Below, one piece after another: positions 14,210 to 23,209 of a stretch of DNA of 32,635 bases. This DNA comes from an uncultured Lachnospiraceae bacterium (GTDB taxonomy: Bacteria; Bacillota; Clostridia; Lachnospirales; Lachnospiraceae): the NCBI GenBank assembly GCA_910583895.1, contig CAJTYJ010000020.1, forward strand, positions 1 through 32,635. Direction: 5' to 3'. The translations under genes and the position numbers were made by a program. Each line of letters opens with the position of its first letter. Position 1 is the first letter of the stretch. A model generated the notes under the pieces. The model made no database searches and was not told the DNA's origin. It saw only the letters and a program-made list of their open reading frames with translations.

Positions 14210-15736
14210 TCATGATCGGAAAGCACCCGGGTTCTTTCCCGTCACCTTCTTAAAAGCACGAATAAAATGCGCAGAATCATTATAGCCCACCGCCTGCGCG
14301 ATCTCATACACCTTCCTGTCAGAATTCCTGATCAGTTCAACCGCTTTCTGAATCCTGTAATTTTGAAGGTATTCCCGATACGTAAGTCCCACCTTATTTT
14401 TAAAGAAAGTAGAAAAATAACTCTTGTTCAAATAGACATGAGCGGCGATATCGTCCAGGGTAATATAATCATTATAATTATCCTCAATATATCGTTTTGC
14501 TTTCTCAATGATATGATCGTCTTTATCAGGCAGTCCTGCGATCACCGTCTCCACCAGATGATTCAGAGATTCAAAAAGTTCTCTTTCCAGAATCGACAGA
14601 CTGGGAGCCGTCTCAATCTGATGAAAAATATCATGCTCCGTAAATTTCAACCGGCTCAACGGTTCAATATACCTCGCATTCTTTCGCAGAAGTTCATAAA
14701 GCATATCATTCAACAATTTATGCACCTTTTTTACAGAAGGCTTCATCGTGTTACAGATATCAAAAAAGTGAACAAGATGGCGCCATGTATCCTTCATATC
14801 ATAAAGATTCAAGGCTTCCGTAATAGAGACGAGAACAGACTCCATATCATCATCTTTATACAAAACCGGAACATCTGTCAGAGGAAGATCATAATATCCC
14901 TGCTCGAACATAGAAATACATTCGCAGAAAGCAGGAAACATTTCTCCCAGAATCAAATGTTCCTCACTGATGCATATTTTTAATTCATTATCTACCAGAA
15001 TATCCTTGAAATGAGTCAGTGCATTCAGACAGTGAAACGGCATACCATCAACAAAAACCATAAAAACAAAACAGGAAGCAACCTCACCGCTCAATATTGT
15101 CTTATATCGGATATGATTTTTATTCAGACAATTATACAGGTCTTCCCGAATCTGCTCCTGAAGCTTGAAAAGTCGTTCAGAAGAAGGATATTCCATTTTG
15201 ACACAGCCAAGAATACAGGGTGAATCCTGCCGCAGCATGTTTTTTTCCTCAAATGCCAGCAGATCGGCGTCTCTTACAACATGCTCTTTCAGATACGACT
15301 CCATAAGCTTCTGCATATTGACCGGAGCATTACTTCCGAAAGCATTGCTGCGTTCCATGATCACTTCCGTAAGCAGTTTATACAGAATATGATGCAAAGC
15401 CGGAAAATCCACCGGCTTGAGCAGATAGTCGGAAGCCCCGGCACGCATGGCATCCCTGACAAGATTAAAATCATCATAACTGCTCAGCACTACGCTCTTA
15501 CAGGAAATATTGTTCTCCCGGATAAATTCAAGCAGCTCGATTCCATTCATATAAGGCATTTTAATATCTGTCACCACAATATCTACCGTATTACATTTTA
15601 AAAGGTCAGCGGCAACCAGTCCGTTCTTACAATTCAAAACAACCGCTTTATTTTCAAATTCCTTCTCAACCTCTCTCGTAATTCCTTCTCTGATATTGGG
15701 ATCATCATCTACAATTAAGATATAATTACTTATCAC
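14210..15736 (-). CDS. YesN-type response regulator (receiver plus AraC helix-turn-helix)
   Basis: 508-residue DNA-binding response regulator. The receiver domain (about 5-125) has ILIVDDDPNIREGI, phospho-acceptor Asp57 in VVTDIKMPYMNG, the Thr/Ser switch in VVLSSYDDFN and Lys in YLLKPVD. A middle region of about 270 residues is poorly conserved, as usual for this family. The C-terminal AraC domain (about 408-508) contains TLDDIAAHVYLNKSYFSTFF and YEIAQAVGYNDSAHFIRAFK. Start is GTG at 15736, with AGGAAAGGA about 12 nt upstream. Paired with the YesM-type kinase 36 nt upstream. Expected to activate the divergent sugar operon at 17630, whose promoter carries a matching direct repeat. Confidence 0.93.
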   Translation of the reverse strand: MISNYILIVDDDPNIREGITREVEKEFENKAVVLNCKNGLVAADLLKCNTVDIVVTDIKMPYMNGIELLEFIRENNISCKSVVLSSYDDFNLVRDAMRAGASDYLLKPVDFPALHHILYKLLTEVIMERSNAFGSNAPVNMQKLMESYLKEHVVRDADLLAFEEKNMLRQDSPCILGCVKMEYPSSERLFKLQEQIREDLYNCLNKNHIRYKTILSGEVASCFVFMVFVDGMPFHCLNALTHFKDILVDNELKICISEEHLILGEMFPAFCECISMFEQGYYDLPLTDVPVLYKDDDMESVLVSITEALNLYDMKDTWRHLVHFFDICNTMKPSVKKVHKLLNDMLYELLRKNARYIEPLSRLKFTEHDIFHQIETAPSLSILERELFESLNHLVETVIAGLPDKDDHIIEKAKRYIEDNYNDYITLDDIAAHVYLNKSYFSTFFKNKVGLTYREYLQNYRIQKAVELIRNSDRKVYEIAQAVGYNDSAHFIRAFKKVTGKNPGAFRS

Positions 15737-15772
15737 GACTACACCGGTTCCTTTCCTGTCAGCAAATTAAGT

Positions 15773-17407
15773 TCAATCGTTGTCTGTTATAAGCGGCAGG
15801 GTGACGGTAACTGACGTACCCTGTCCCGGCCGGCTGTCAATCGACAGATTATATTTTTCTCCATAGTAAAGCTGAATTCTCTTCTTGATATTTTTTAATC
15901 CGATGCTTTTGAAAGCATTGTTCTTATCATCCAGATAATCTCTCAAAAGCTGCAGATGTTCTTCATCCATTCCATTCCCGTTATCGGTTACCATAAACAC
16001 CAGCATATCTTCCCTTTGAAATCCCCAGATCTGTATCATGCCATTTTCCGTATCATCACCGATACCGTGATTGACGCTGTTCTCCACCAATGGCTGCAAA
16101 AGAAGCTTCAACATCCGATACTGTAATATGGAAGGATCGATATTTCTCTGTATGACAATATTGGAATACCGCAGATTGATCAATGTGATATATTCACATA
16201 AATGATTCTGTTCCTCTTCCACTGTGACAAGATTCTTCGGACTGGAAACCCCATATCGAAGTATTTTCGCCAAAAGTTCACACATACTCGCCAGATAATC
16301 ATATCCCACATTCAATGCAGCCATTCGCATACTATCCAGTGTATTATACAGAAAATGAGGATTGATCTGAGAACGGAGCATCTGCAGATTTAAATCTTTT
16401 TCCGAAATTGTCTTTTGATAAACCTCCTCCGTCATTTTGTTGTACGAGCGAACAACATTCTTTGTGATCGTCATGGCCACTATCAAATTGAAAATAATGA
16501 TCACAGGAATCAGAAGAAAGAAAAGCAGCTTTAAATAAAAAGAAATACCCGCAATATCTTTGCGCTCCGTCCCGATCACACTATAGATCTGATAGGTCTT
16601 ATCATAATTTACCTGATAACTGATCTCGGAATTCTCCTCCGCATGTAAAATCTGCTGCAAAGAAACCTCCTGCATACCGTCAGAAGCAAAAAGCATCGTC
16701 CCCTCATGATCAAAGCAGGCGAATTCCTGCGTTTCAAATAATTTCTGACTCTCAAAAGAAGTATAGATATCTGAAATATTGATTCCAATAATGACTATAA
16801 CTGCAGGCTGGGAAGAATAGATATCATATAACCATCGTCCCGCATAGAGTACTTTCGCGTCAACAGTATATCCGATCGAATCCAGTTTTTCCTGTTGATA
16901 TAACTGCAATTCCCCTCCGCTCTCTTTCAGAGAAGCAAGCCATTCTTCTTCCGACAGATTATCCAACATGAAATATTTTATATTATTATATTTGTAACTG
17001 AGAACTTTTCCATGCGGATCAAAAATAAAAAAGGCATTCATCTGTGGAAACAATAAATTCATCTGATGATACTTATCAATGAACAACGCCTCAAATTTGT
17101 ATGGATTCTCTTTCTGTTTCGCCGGAGATATCAGATAACTCCACAAAGTGGGAACAGCCGCATAGGAATCACTGCTGATCGGAGCCTTTGTCAGGGTATC
17201 CAGCATATCAAGAGTATGACGGATATTGGTAGTCAATGTATAATTCATCTGCTGGATCGAGCGCTCCGTCTTCTGCCGTTCTATATTACTGAACATACCC
17301 ATGATTATGCCATAAGCGCCAAAAAGCAGCAAAGCCTCCATAGCGATCATAACCTTCAGATACTTATTCATTTTAGACGGAGCAAGATGGAAATCGGAAA
17401 TACTCAT
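15773..17407 (-). CDS. YesM-type membrane sensor histidine kinase
   Basis: 544-residue sensor kinase. Membrane segment 1 (about 16-39) and segment 2 (about 291-315, LKLLFFLLIPVIIIFNLIVA) frame an extracellular sensor domain of about 250 residues. The cytoplasmic His_kinase domain has the phospho-acceptor His351 in QINPHFLYNTLDSM. The ATPase has the N-box LLLQPLVENSVNHGIG (Asn443), the DNGNGM loop and the GLKNIKKRI/GQGTSVTVTLPL region. All catalytic residues are present. Start ATG at 17407 has GAAAGAGG upstream. Forms a two-component pair with the YesN-type regulator. By family precedent it senses an extracellular sugar or a binding protein and controls the adjacent transporter. Confidence 0.94.
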   Translation of the reverse strand: MSISDFHLAPSKMNKYLKVMIAMEALLLFGAYGIIMGMFSNIERQKTERSIQQMNYTLTTNIRHTLDMLDTLTKAPISSDSYAAVPTLWSYLISPAKQKENPYKFEALFIDKYHQMNLLFPQMNAFFIFDPHGKVLSYKYNNIKYFMLDNLSEEEWLASLKESGGELQLYQQEKLDSIGYTVDAKVLYAGRWLYDIYSSQPAVIVIIGINISDIYTSFESQKLFETQEFACFDHEGTMLFASDGMQEVSLQQILHAEENSEISYQVNYDKTYQIYSVIGTERKDIAGISFYLKLLFFLLIPVIIIFNLIVAMTITKNVVRSYNKMTEEVYQKTISEKDLNLQMLRSQINPHFLYNTLDSMRMAALNVGYDYLASMCELLAKILRYGVSSPKNLVTVEEEQNHLCEYITLINLRYSNIVIQRNIDPSILQYRMLKLLLQPLVENSVNHGIGDDTENGMIQIWGFQREDMLVFMVTDNGNGMDEEHLQLLRDYLDDKNNAFKSIGLKNIKKRIQLYYGEKYNLSIDSRPGQGTSVTVTLPLITDND

Positions 17408-17539
17408 TACAATGCCTCTTTCTCTATATTCTCTATATTTATCAAAAATCAGTTTACAGTTCCTTAACTTTCATTATCACAATCACATTATATATAAAAC
17501 AGTTTCAGATAGCAAAAACTTTAGACAAGGCATGAAGAA

Positions 17540-17594
17540 ATGGCAATAAAACAAGAAAATATGGCAAGCCTAAAATGAAGAAGTCATATATGAT
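17540..17594 (+). promoter_or_regulatory. Probable YesN/AraC-type operator and promoter
   Basis: Direct repeat ATGGCAA at 17540-17546 and 17561-17567, a 21-bp period, as in known AraC-family sites. The second copy ends where a -35 would lie. A TATGAT hexamer at 17589-17594 is a fitting -10, and there is no good -35, as expected for an activator-dependent promoter. The binding-protein gene begins 36 nt further on. Confidence 0.5.
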
Positions 17595-17629
17595 AAGTTT
17601 ATCAAATAAAATTTCAGGAGGATTGACAA

Positions 17630-18949
17630 ATGAAAAAGAAATTACTCAGTTTGATTCTCGGCACTGCTATGATCGCCGGCAGTCTGACCGGATGCGGACT
17701 TGCCGGACAGAACAGTCAAAGCACCGACAACAGCAGCCAGAATACAGAACAGACGCAGGGTACACAGCAGCAGGAATCTGCAGCAGAAAGCGACGGTAAA
17801 GTCGAACTTGAATTTTTCAACTGTAAGGTGGAAGGGGAAGCCGTGTTTAACAAGGTGATCGAGAAATTCCAGGAAGAAAATCCCAACATCGTCGTGAAAC
17901 AGACAGCTCCTGCCGATGCGGAAACCGTATTATTCACAAGAATCTCCACCGGCGACGTTCCTGACGTAATGTCCGTATATCCTGCGGAGACAGCTTATCA
18001 TACCATGATGGATGACGGCGTTTATACAGACCTGTCAAATGAAGAATGGCTTCACAGAGCTTCTGACAAAGCTCTTCAATTTTCATCCTGGAACGGCAAA
18101 TATTATGCGATGCCTTTTGCCTTGAATTCCTTTGGCATCTATTGTAATGACGCAATGTTTGAAGAAGCCGGTCTTGAATTTCCTACCACCTGGGATGAAT
18201 TGATGGAAGTATGTGAAGCATTCCAGGCCAATGGAATCACACCCTTCACTTTCGTAGACAAAGATCCCGGTAACCTGGTACAGGAGGCGGAGCGTCTGAT
18301 AGGTATCGTGAAAAACGACATCTACAAAGACTGTGAAGAAGTGGGAACAGGCGATGCATCCTTCACCAGTGAAGATAAGCCTTATTTCCGTCAAATGGCT
18401 GAGGCGATCTTAAAAACCCGCGAATATGCAGGAGATACACTGTCCTTCGGCGTAGAACAGGCAACCTCGGACTTTGCAAATGGAAAATATCCCATGTATG
18501 TTTCCATTACTGCAAAATATGCTGTGATATCACAGAACAATCCTGACTTGAAATTTACATTGATTCCTTATCCGAATCCGGTCAGTGATGTACAATCGCT
18601 GCCAATCAATGTAGATATTGCCTACGGCGTATCCAGCAAAACGCCTCATCAGGAAGAAGCCAAAAAATTTATCGAATTCCTTTCCCGTCCGGAAATCTAT
18701 CAGATGGTTGCCGATGAAGAAGGTACACCTCCGGTGATCGAAGGCGTAAATTACAACATTGAACCACTGAAAATGATCAAGGAAACGATTGATAACGGCA
18801 ATACATTCCTTACAATGGTTAACTTCTGGCCGTCAGGATGGCGCTCTGAATGGTCCGTATATGTACAGCAGTTAATCTCTGACAAAAATATTGATACATT
18901 ATTGACAGAAACCGACAGAATCTGTAAAGAAAAATATACTGCGCAATAA
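17630..18949 (+). CDS. Sugar-binding lipoprotein of the second ABC transporter
   Basis: 439-residue solute-binding lipoprotein. Signal peptide KKKLLSLILGTAMIAGS with lipobox LTGC (Cys22), then a Ser/Gln/Thr-rich linker (about 26-52) and the family 1 binding fold: VELEFFNCKVEGEAVFNKVI, YYAMPFALNSFGIYCND and WPSGWRSEWSVYVQQLISDK. Start ATG has a strong CAGGAGG 8 nt upstream. First gene of a rightward operon divergent from YesMN, followed by a terminator and two permeases. The substrate is unknown; the isomerase-type enzyme at the end of the operon suggests a monosaccharide or small oligosaccharide. Confidence 0.93.
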   Translation: MKKKLLSLILGTAMIAGSLTGCGLAGQNSQSTDNSSQNTEQTQGTQQQESAAESDGKVELEFFNCKVEGEAVFNKVIEKFQEENPNIVVKQTAPADAETVLFTRISTGDVPDVMSVYPAETAYHTMMDDGVYTDLSNEEWLHRASDKALQFSSWNGKYYAMPFALNSFGIYCNDAMFEEAGLEFPTTWDELMEVCEAFQANGITPFTFVDKDPGNLVQEAERLIGIVKNDIYKDCEEVGTGDASFTSEDKPYFRQMAEAILKTREYAGDTLSFGVEQATSDFANGKYPMYVSITAKYAVISQNNPDLKFTLIPYPNPVSDVQSLPINVDIAYGVSSKTPHQEEAKKFIEFLSRPEIYQMVADEEGTPPVIEGVNYNIEPLKMIKETIDNGNTFLTMVNFWPSGWRSEWSVYVQQLISDKNIDTLLTETDRICKEKYTAQ

Positions 18950-18964
18950 CAGATAATGCCAGGA

Positions 18965-18998
18965 GGGAAGGCCCGTTATACACTGGCCTTCCCTTTTT
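18965..18998 (+). terminator. Intra-operon terminator after the second binding-protein gene
   Basis: GGGAAGGCC (18965-18973) pairs with GGCCTTCCC (18985-18993), followed by TTTTT. It mirrors the hairpin after the first binding-protein gene (11300) and probably lets only part of transcription reach the permeases. Confidence 0.88.
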
Positions 18999-19030
18999 GT
19001 ACCCTTTAACCACTTCTGAACAGAAAGGTT

Positions 19031-19921
19031 GTGAATCATTTGAAAAAAAAGAAAACCATAAATGAACGTACTGTTACCATGTTTCTCTTTTCCACACCGG
19101 CTACCATCCTTTATCTGCTGTTTTTCATCTATCCTGTGGCAGCAGGTATCTACTACAGCCTCACTAACTGGAACGGACTTACGAATAACTATCAATTCAC
19201 AGGATTCAAGAACTACGTAAATGCACTTAAGAGTACCCGCTTTCAAAATGCGATCCTCTTCAACTTCAAATATACGATCCTGCTCGTCATCTGTATTGTC
19301 GGATTGAGTCTGATCATGGCATTGATCCTCAACAGTCAGATCAAATTCAAAGGATTTTTCAGAGGAATGTATTTCTTTCCTGCCGTTGTCAGTATGCTCA
19401 CAGTGGGATTGATCTTCAATGAAGTTTTTTTCCAGGTACTTCCCCAGATCGGACAGTTTCTTCACATTGAATGGCTGAGTAGAAGTATTCTTTCCAATGC
19501 CAAAACAGCGATCTATGCGATTCTGATCACAAACGTATGGCAGGGAATCGCCATTCCTACCGTACTTCTGATGGCCGGTCTGCAGAACGTCCCCTCAGAA
19601 CTGACAGAATCTGCGAAACTGGACGGAGCGGGCAAATGGAATATATTCCGCTACATCACATTTCCCTTTCTGCTCCCAGTTCTGACCGTAGTTATGGTAT
19701 TGACCATCAAAGACGGCCTGACAATTTATGATTACATCGTCGCATTGACAAACGGAGGACCCGGAGGAGCAACGGAAAGTACTGCTTTACTGATCTATAA
19801 CCATGGTTTCAAGGAAGTCAATTTTTCCTTCGGTATTGCGGAAGCAGTGATCGTGACCATCATTATCTGCAGCATTTCTTTCCTGCAGATCGGTTTCAGC
19901 AACAAAAAAAGTGTATACTAG
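19031..19921 (+). CDS. Carbohydrate ABC transporter permease (MalF/UgpA type)
   Basis: 296-residue CUT1 permease with six membrane segments, starting with TMFLFSTPATILYLLFFIYP. Contains GIYYSLTNWNGL, the EAA loop ELTESAKLDGAGKWNIFRYI and ALTNGGPGGATESTALLIYN. The GTG at 19031 has AAAGG only 2 nt upstream, whereas the TTG three codons later (19040) is 11 nt from it. TTG is therefore also possible and would give 293 residues. Followed after 9 nt by its partner permease. Confidence 0.92.
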   Translation: MNHLKKKKTINERTVTMFLFSTPATILYLLFFIYPVAAGIYYSLTNWNGLTNNYQFTGFKNYVNALKSTRFQNAILFNFKYTILLVICIVGLSLIMALILNSQIKFKGFFRGMYFFPAVVSMLTVGLIFNEVFFQVLPQIGQFLHIEWLSRSILSNAKTAIYAILITNVWQGIAIPTVLLMAGLQNVPSELTESAKLDGAGKWNIFRYITFPFLLPVLTVVMVLTIKDGLTIYDYIVALTNGGPGGATESTALLIYNHGFKEVNFSFGIAEAVIVTIIICSISFLQIGFSNKKSVY

Positions 19922-19930
19922 GAGGATTGC

Positions 19931-20761
19931 ATGATGAAAAAAAAGATCAATATTTTTATTTATATTTTTCTGATGATCGGTGTGCTTCTCATTGTCTATC
20001 CGATGATTCTGACAGTGATCACCTCCTTAAAAACACCGCAGGAATTGAGCCGGAGTTTTTTTGCACTGCCGGAGCGATTAATGCTTGACAATTTCATATC
20101 AATTCTGACAGACTCAGAGTATCCGAGAACGATCTTAAATACACTGGTCATTACCATATTTTCCAGTCTCGGCGTTGTGCTTTTCATACCCATGGTCTCC
20201 TATGCCATCGCCAGAAATATGAAAGACAAAAAATATTATAAATATCTCTATTTCTTCTTACTGATGGGTATTTTTGTGCCGTTTACAGTAAAAATGCTGC
20301 CCCTGATCAAAGTAATGTCCATGATGAACATGCTCAATATTTTTGGACTGATCGTCGTCTATGTGGCAAGTGCAGTCTGTGAAGGTGTTTTCCTCTACGT
20401 CGCTTTCATACAGGGAATTCCCACAGAACTGGAAGAAGCCGCCTATATTGACGGGGCATCAACGTTCACTACTTATTATAAGATCATTTTTCCGCTTTTG
20501 GCTCCGATGACATCCACTGTATTGATCAAGAACGGCTTATGGTTCTGGAATGATTTCCTCTTACCGCTGCTGGCACTGAATAAGTCTCCGGATAACTGGA
20601 CGTTGACTTTATTCCAGTATAACTTCAAAACAACACATGCCGTGAATTATCCGATGGTATTTGCCGCTTTTCTTCTCTCCATGCTTCCCGTAATGGTCTT
20701 TTATGCCTTCATGCAGAAACAGATCATCGGCGGACTGACCAACGGTGCAGTAAAAGGCTGA
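19931..20761 (+). CDS. Carbohydrate ABC transporter permease (MalG type)
   Basis: 276-residue partner permease. Six membrane segments begin with IFIYIFLMIGVLLIVYPMIL. It has the EAA loop ELEEAAYIDGASTFTTYYKI and the C-terminus QIIGGLTNGAVKG typical of MalG-like subunits. ATG 19931 has a strong TAGGAGG 6 nt upstream; the next codon is also ATG. As in the first operon no ATPase gene is present, so a shared ATPase elsewhere is needed. Confidence 0.93.
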   Translation: MMKKKINIFIYIFLMIGVLLIVYPMILTVITSLKTPQELSRSFFALPERLMLDNFISILTDSEYPRTILNTLVITIFSSLGVVLFIPMVSYAIARNMKDKKYYKYLYFFLLMGIFVPFTVKMLPLIKVMSMMNMLNIFGLIVVYVASAVCEGVFLYVAFIQGIPTELEEAAYIDGASTFTTYYKIIFPLLAPMTSTVLIKNGLWFWNDFLLPLLALNKSPDNWTLTLFQYNFKTTHAVNYPMVFAAFLLSMLPVMVFYAFMQKQIIGGLTNGAVKG

Positions 20762-20776
20762 TCAACAAAACAATTC

Positions 20777-22066
20777 ATGAAAGGCTGCGTTATCATACAC
20801 ATGCTACATACAAAAAATGAAATAAAACAAATAAAGATTTACGAGAAGAAATATATTCGGCTTCTGTTCGTATTATGCTGGATGGTATATTGTACTTCAT
20901 ATCTCGGCCGGCTGAATTACTCATCCGCCATGATGCTGATGATCAATGACAATATCCTGACCGCTTCACAGGCCGGTTTTATCAGCATGATCTACTTCTT
21001 TGCATATGGTACGGGTCAACTGGTAAACGGCATTCTCGGTGACAAGATCAATCCAAAATGGATGATCTTTACAGGTCTGGCAGGGTCGGGGATTGCCAAT
21101 ATCATCATGGGAATATGTCCTTATTTCTATGGTATGGCTTTCATATGGGGAATCAACGGTTATTTCCAGGCAATGATCTGGGCTCCCATCATCCGCATTT
21201 TTGCCGATATGCTTGATGAAAAGAACAAAGTAAACTGCTGTGTCAATATCGTTACAAGCCAGCTTATAGGCACACTTCTCTCCTACATTCTCTCTGCCGC
21301 AGTTCTGACAGTTTTTCCATGGCAGGGGGTTTTCGGAGCTGCCGCGCTTATGCTCTTTCTGGCTGCTTTCATATGGAACGGCGGATTTTCCAACGTATGC
21401 CGCCATGGAGAAAAAAACTTCGAAGACATAAACAGTAAAACAGAACCGGATACCAATACTACACAATATACGGCATCCTTAACCGGAAAAAACAGTCTGA
21501 TCTTTTCCTCCACGATACCGGTCATTCTCATTCCGGTGATCATACATGGTATGCTGAAAGATGGTGTGACAACATGGGTCCCTACTTATATCAACACCTC
21601 TTTTGAAGTCAGCGCTTCCTTTTCTATCCTGCTGACTACACTTTTACCGATCATTAATCTGTCCGGCGCCTATATTGCACGATACATTTATCGTAAAACC
21701 AACGAAAGAATCATTCTCTCAATCGGTTTGTTCTTTCTGACTGCCACAGCTGCCCTTGTCTTTCTCTATATCGGCAGCACATGGCACCCTTTATTGTCCG
21801 TTTTACTTTTGTCTGTCATCACGGCATCCATGATGGCAATCAATACACTGGCTGTAAATATCTATCCGCTGCGTTTTCAGAAATACGGACGGGTATCCAG
21901 CATATCCGGTTTTCTAAATGCCATGGCTTATCTTGGCACGGCTGTTTCGACATACACAATAGGATTATTAGTGCAAAAATATGACTGGCATATTACAATA
22001 TTGACATGGCTGGCAGCAACCATACTCGCGGCAGTGATCTGTCTGACAGCATCAAAAGCCGAATAA
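20777..22066 (+). CDS. MFS transporter, possibly organophosphate:phosphate antiporter-like
   Basis: 429-residue major facilitator with about twelve membrane segments in two halves, joined by a polar loop (about 200-240, FSNVCRHGEKNFEDINSKTE). The first half has CTSYLGRLNYSSAMMLMIND and a loop GILGDKINPKWMI similar to the MFS loop-2 signature. The beginning resembles GlpT/UhpT-type transporters, but substrate assignment is weak. No clear Shine-Dalgarno sequence precedes ATG 20777, which lies 15 nt after the permease stop, so the exact start (also possible ATG 20801) is uncertain. Last transporter of the YesMN-controlled operon; may import or export a product related to the ABC substrate. Confidence 0.82.
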   Translation: MKGCVIIHMLHTKNEIKQIKIYEKKYIRLLFVLCWMVYCTSYLGRLNYSSAMMLMINDNILTASQAGFISMIYFFAYGTGQLVNGILGDKINPKWMIFTGLAGSGIANIIMGICPYFYGMAFIWGINGYFQAMIWAPIIRIFADMLDEKNKVNCCVNIVTSQLIGTLLSYILSAAVLTVFPWQGVFGAAALMLFLAAFIWNGGFSNVCRHGEKNFEDINSKTEPDTNTTQYTASLTGKNSLIFSSTIPVILIPVIIHGMLKDGVTTWVPTYINTSFEVSASFSILLTTLLPIINLSGAYIARYIYRKTNERIILSIGLFFLTATAALVFLYIGSTWHPLLSVLLLSVITASMMAINTLAVNIYPLRFQKYGRVSSISGFLNAMAYLGTAVSTYTIGLLVQKYDWHITILTWLAATILAAVICLTASKAE

Positions 22067-22097
22067 ATCAAAAGAAAGAAGGAGGCATAATCATAAA

Positions 22098-22976
22098 ATG
22101 AACAACATCGAACTTGCCATCTCCACAGATTTCATGGGAGAACAACCAGAACTGGAACAATTACAATCCATACTCAGGAAAATTGCAGATGCCGGATTCA
22201 CACACATTCACTGGTGTCATGAATGGGAAGGAGACTATATCTATTCTTCCTTTGAAATGCAGCAGATCAGAGAATGGATGGACGAATGCGGTTTACAGGG
22301 AAAAGCCCTTCACGCTTCAAAAGGAAGCCGGAAAAATGTAAATATCAGAAGAGAACACTATCGCAGAGACTACACATCCGACTGGGAATACAACCGAAAA
22401 GCCGGCGTAGAACTGATCAAAAACCGCATTGATATGGCCGTCTGCCTCGGAGTTCATGAAATTGTACTTCACCTGTATCCGCCGCATTTTACCATTCTCG
22501 AAAAACCGGAGACAAAAGAAAATTTTTATGACTGCGTATACAAGTCATTTGATGAACTCATGCCCTACTGCCTGGAAAAAAATGTCAGAATCTGTCTGGA
22601 AAATCTATTTGACATGCCCGGTGAATACATGCTGGAAATATGGGACCGTCTGTTTGAAAAATATCCTGCGGAATTTCTCGGTCTCTGCTTTGACACAGGA
22701 CACGCCAACATCATCTGGAGAGAGAAGACGACCGATATCATGAAGAAATATCAGGATCGCATCTATGCAGTCCATCTTCATGACAACAATGCATCCGTCG
22801 ATTTCCACAGACTTCCGGGTGAAGGTAATATCTCATGGAAATCTGTTATGAAAATACTGGCAGATTCTCCCTATAAAGGACCTGTTGTGCTTGAAGTAAA
22901 TTCCTATGATCCTGAACCTGAGATCTTCTTGAAGAAGGCATATGAGGCAGGGTGTTATTTGAATTCATTATTGTAA
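22098..22976 (+). CDS. Sugar phosphate isomerase/epimerase family protein (xylose isomerase-like TIM barrel)
   Basis: 292-residue TIM-barrel enzyme of the xylose isomerase-like/AP endonuclease 2 superfamily. Likely metal ligands are Glu in ICLENLFDMPG, Asp and His in LCFDTGHANI, His in YAVHLHDNNA and Glu in VVLEVNSYD. The loop DFHRLPGEGNISWKSVM is typical of sugar epimerases such as keto-sugar 3-epimerases. These motifs support a divalent-metal sugar isomerase/epimerase, but the substrate cannot be told. ATG 22098 has AAGGAGG 13 nt upstream, a little far. Last gene of the rightward sugar operon; the toxin-like locus starts 17 nt later. Confidence 0.85.
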   Translation: MNNIELAISTDFMGEQPELEQLQSILRKIADAGFTHIHWCHEWEGDYIYSSFEMQQIREWMDECGLQGKALHASKGSRKNVNIRREHYRRDYTSDWEYNRKAGVELIKNRIDMAVCLGVHEIVLHLYPPHFTILEKPETKENFYDCVYKSFDELMPYCLEKNVRICLENLFDMPGEYMLEIWDRLFEKYPAEFLGLCFDTGHANIIWREKTTDIMKKYQDRIYAVHLHDNNASVDFHRLPGEGNISWKSVMKILADSPYKGPVVLEVNSYDPEPEIFLKKAYEAGCYLNSLL

Positions 22977-22992
22977 AATTGTTAGTGTCCGC

Positions 22993-23091
22993 ATGGAAGT
23001 TGTGATTTCTTTTTTAGTTACTGTTTTGGCTGGTGTAGCCTGCCACTACATCATCAAATGGTTAGACAGTGAAAACAAGAGCAACAACTAA
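22993..23091 (+). CDS. Small membrane peptide, probable type I toxin (Fst/Ldr-like)
   Basis: 32-residue peptide starting MEVV, with one hydrophobic segment (SFLVTVLAGVACHYIIKWL) and a polar tail of D, S, E, N and K. Size, single membrane helix, aromatic W-L at the end and charged tail resemble Fst/Ldr-superfamily type I toxins, which insert into the inner membrane. It is not a shadow of another gene: the flanking region carries a matching antisense promoter, a hairpin and direct repeats arranged as in the pAD1 par locus. There is no Shine-Dalgarno sequence before the ATG, in line with translation that is tightly limited. A promoter for the toxin mRNA was not clear. Homology to a named toxin family is inferred by layout, not proven. 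Confidence 0.72.
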   Translation: MEVVISFLVTVLAGVACHYIIKWLDSENKSNN

Positions 23092-23113
23092 CCTGGTGGG
23101 TGCTTTGCCACTA

Positions 23114-23203
23114 TAAAAAGAAAAGAAGAATCCCCGAATCGTGTTGCAGCACAATTCGGGGATTCGTTCCTTGTCCACATGGACTTGTGATTTCTTTTTG
23201 CCT
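23114..23203 (-). ncRNA. Predicted antisense antitoxin RNA
   Basis: Deduced from the promoter at 23210-23238: transcription leftward from about 23203 gives an RNA of about 90 nt. It contains the complement of direct-repeat copy 2, then the hairpin at 23128-23165, then a T-rich tail (complement of 23111-23127). The repeat part can pair with copy 1 over the toxin start codon and with the 3' part of the toxin transcript. Ends are estimates. Confidence 0.6.
23128..23165 (-). terminator. Shared hairpin between toxin and antisense RNA
   Basis: GAATCCCCGAAT (23128-23139) pairs with ATTCGGGGATTC (23154-23165), extended inward by GTG/CAC. Read leftward it is followed by TTCTTCTTTTCTTTTT, a good terminator. 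Read rightward the T-run is poor, so the toxin mRNA may extend into repeat copy 2. Confidence 0.85.
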
Positions 23204-23209
23204 ATTGGC

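Larger units (their letters stand above)
22987..23199 (+). repeat. Direct repeat pair of the toxin locus
   Basis: About 27 bp at 22987-23014 (GTCCGCATGGAAGTTGTGAT onward) recur at 23173-23199 with two substitutions and a one-base gap. Copy 1 spans the toxin start codon; copy 2 lies beyond the shared hairpin and is transcribed on the minus strand as antisense. In copy 2 the ATG is followed after two codons by a stop, so it is not a second gene. Confidence 0.8.

Noticed and set aside
18899..19465. 188-codon minus-strand frame across the terminator and the first permease
   Set aside because: Charged, repetitive shadow of the permease frame; it runs through the intra-operon terminator and has no family pattern.
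23178..23189. ATG in the second copy of the toxin-locus repeat as a second peptide gene
   Set aside because: It is followed after two codons by a stop (ATG GAC TTG TGA), so the copy serves as RNA or DNA signal, not as coding sequence.
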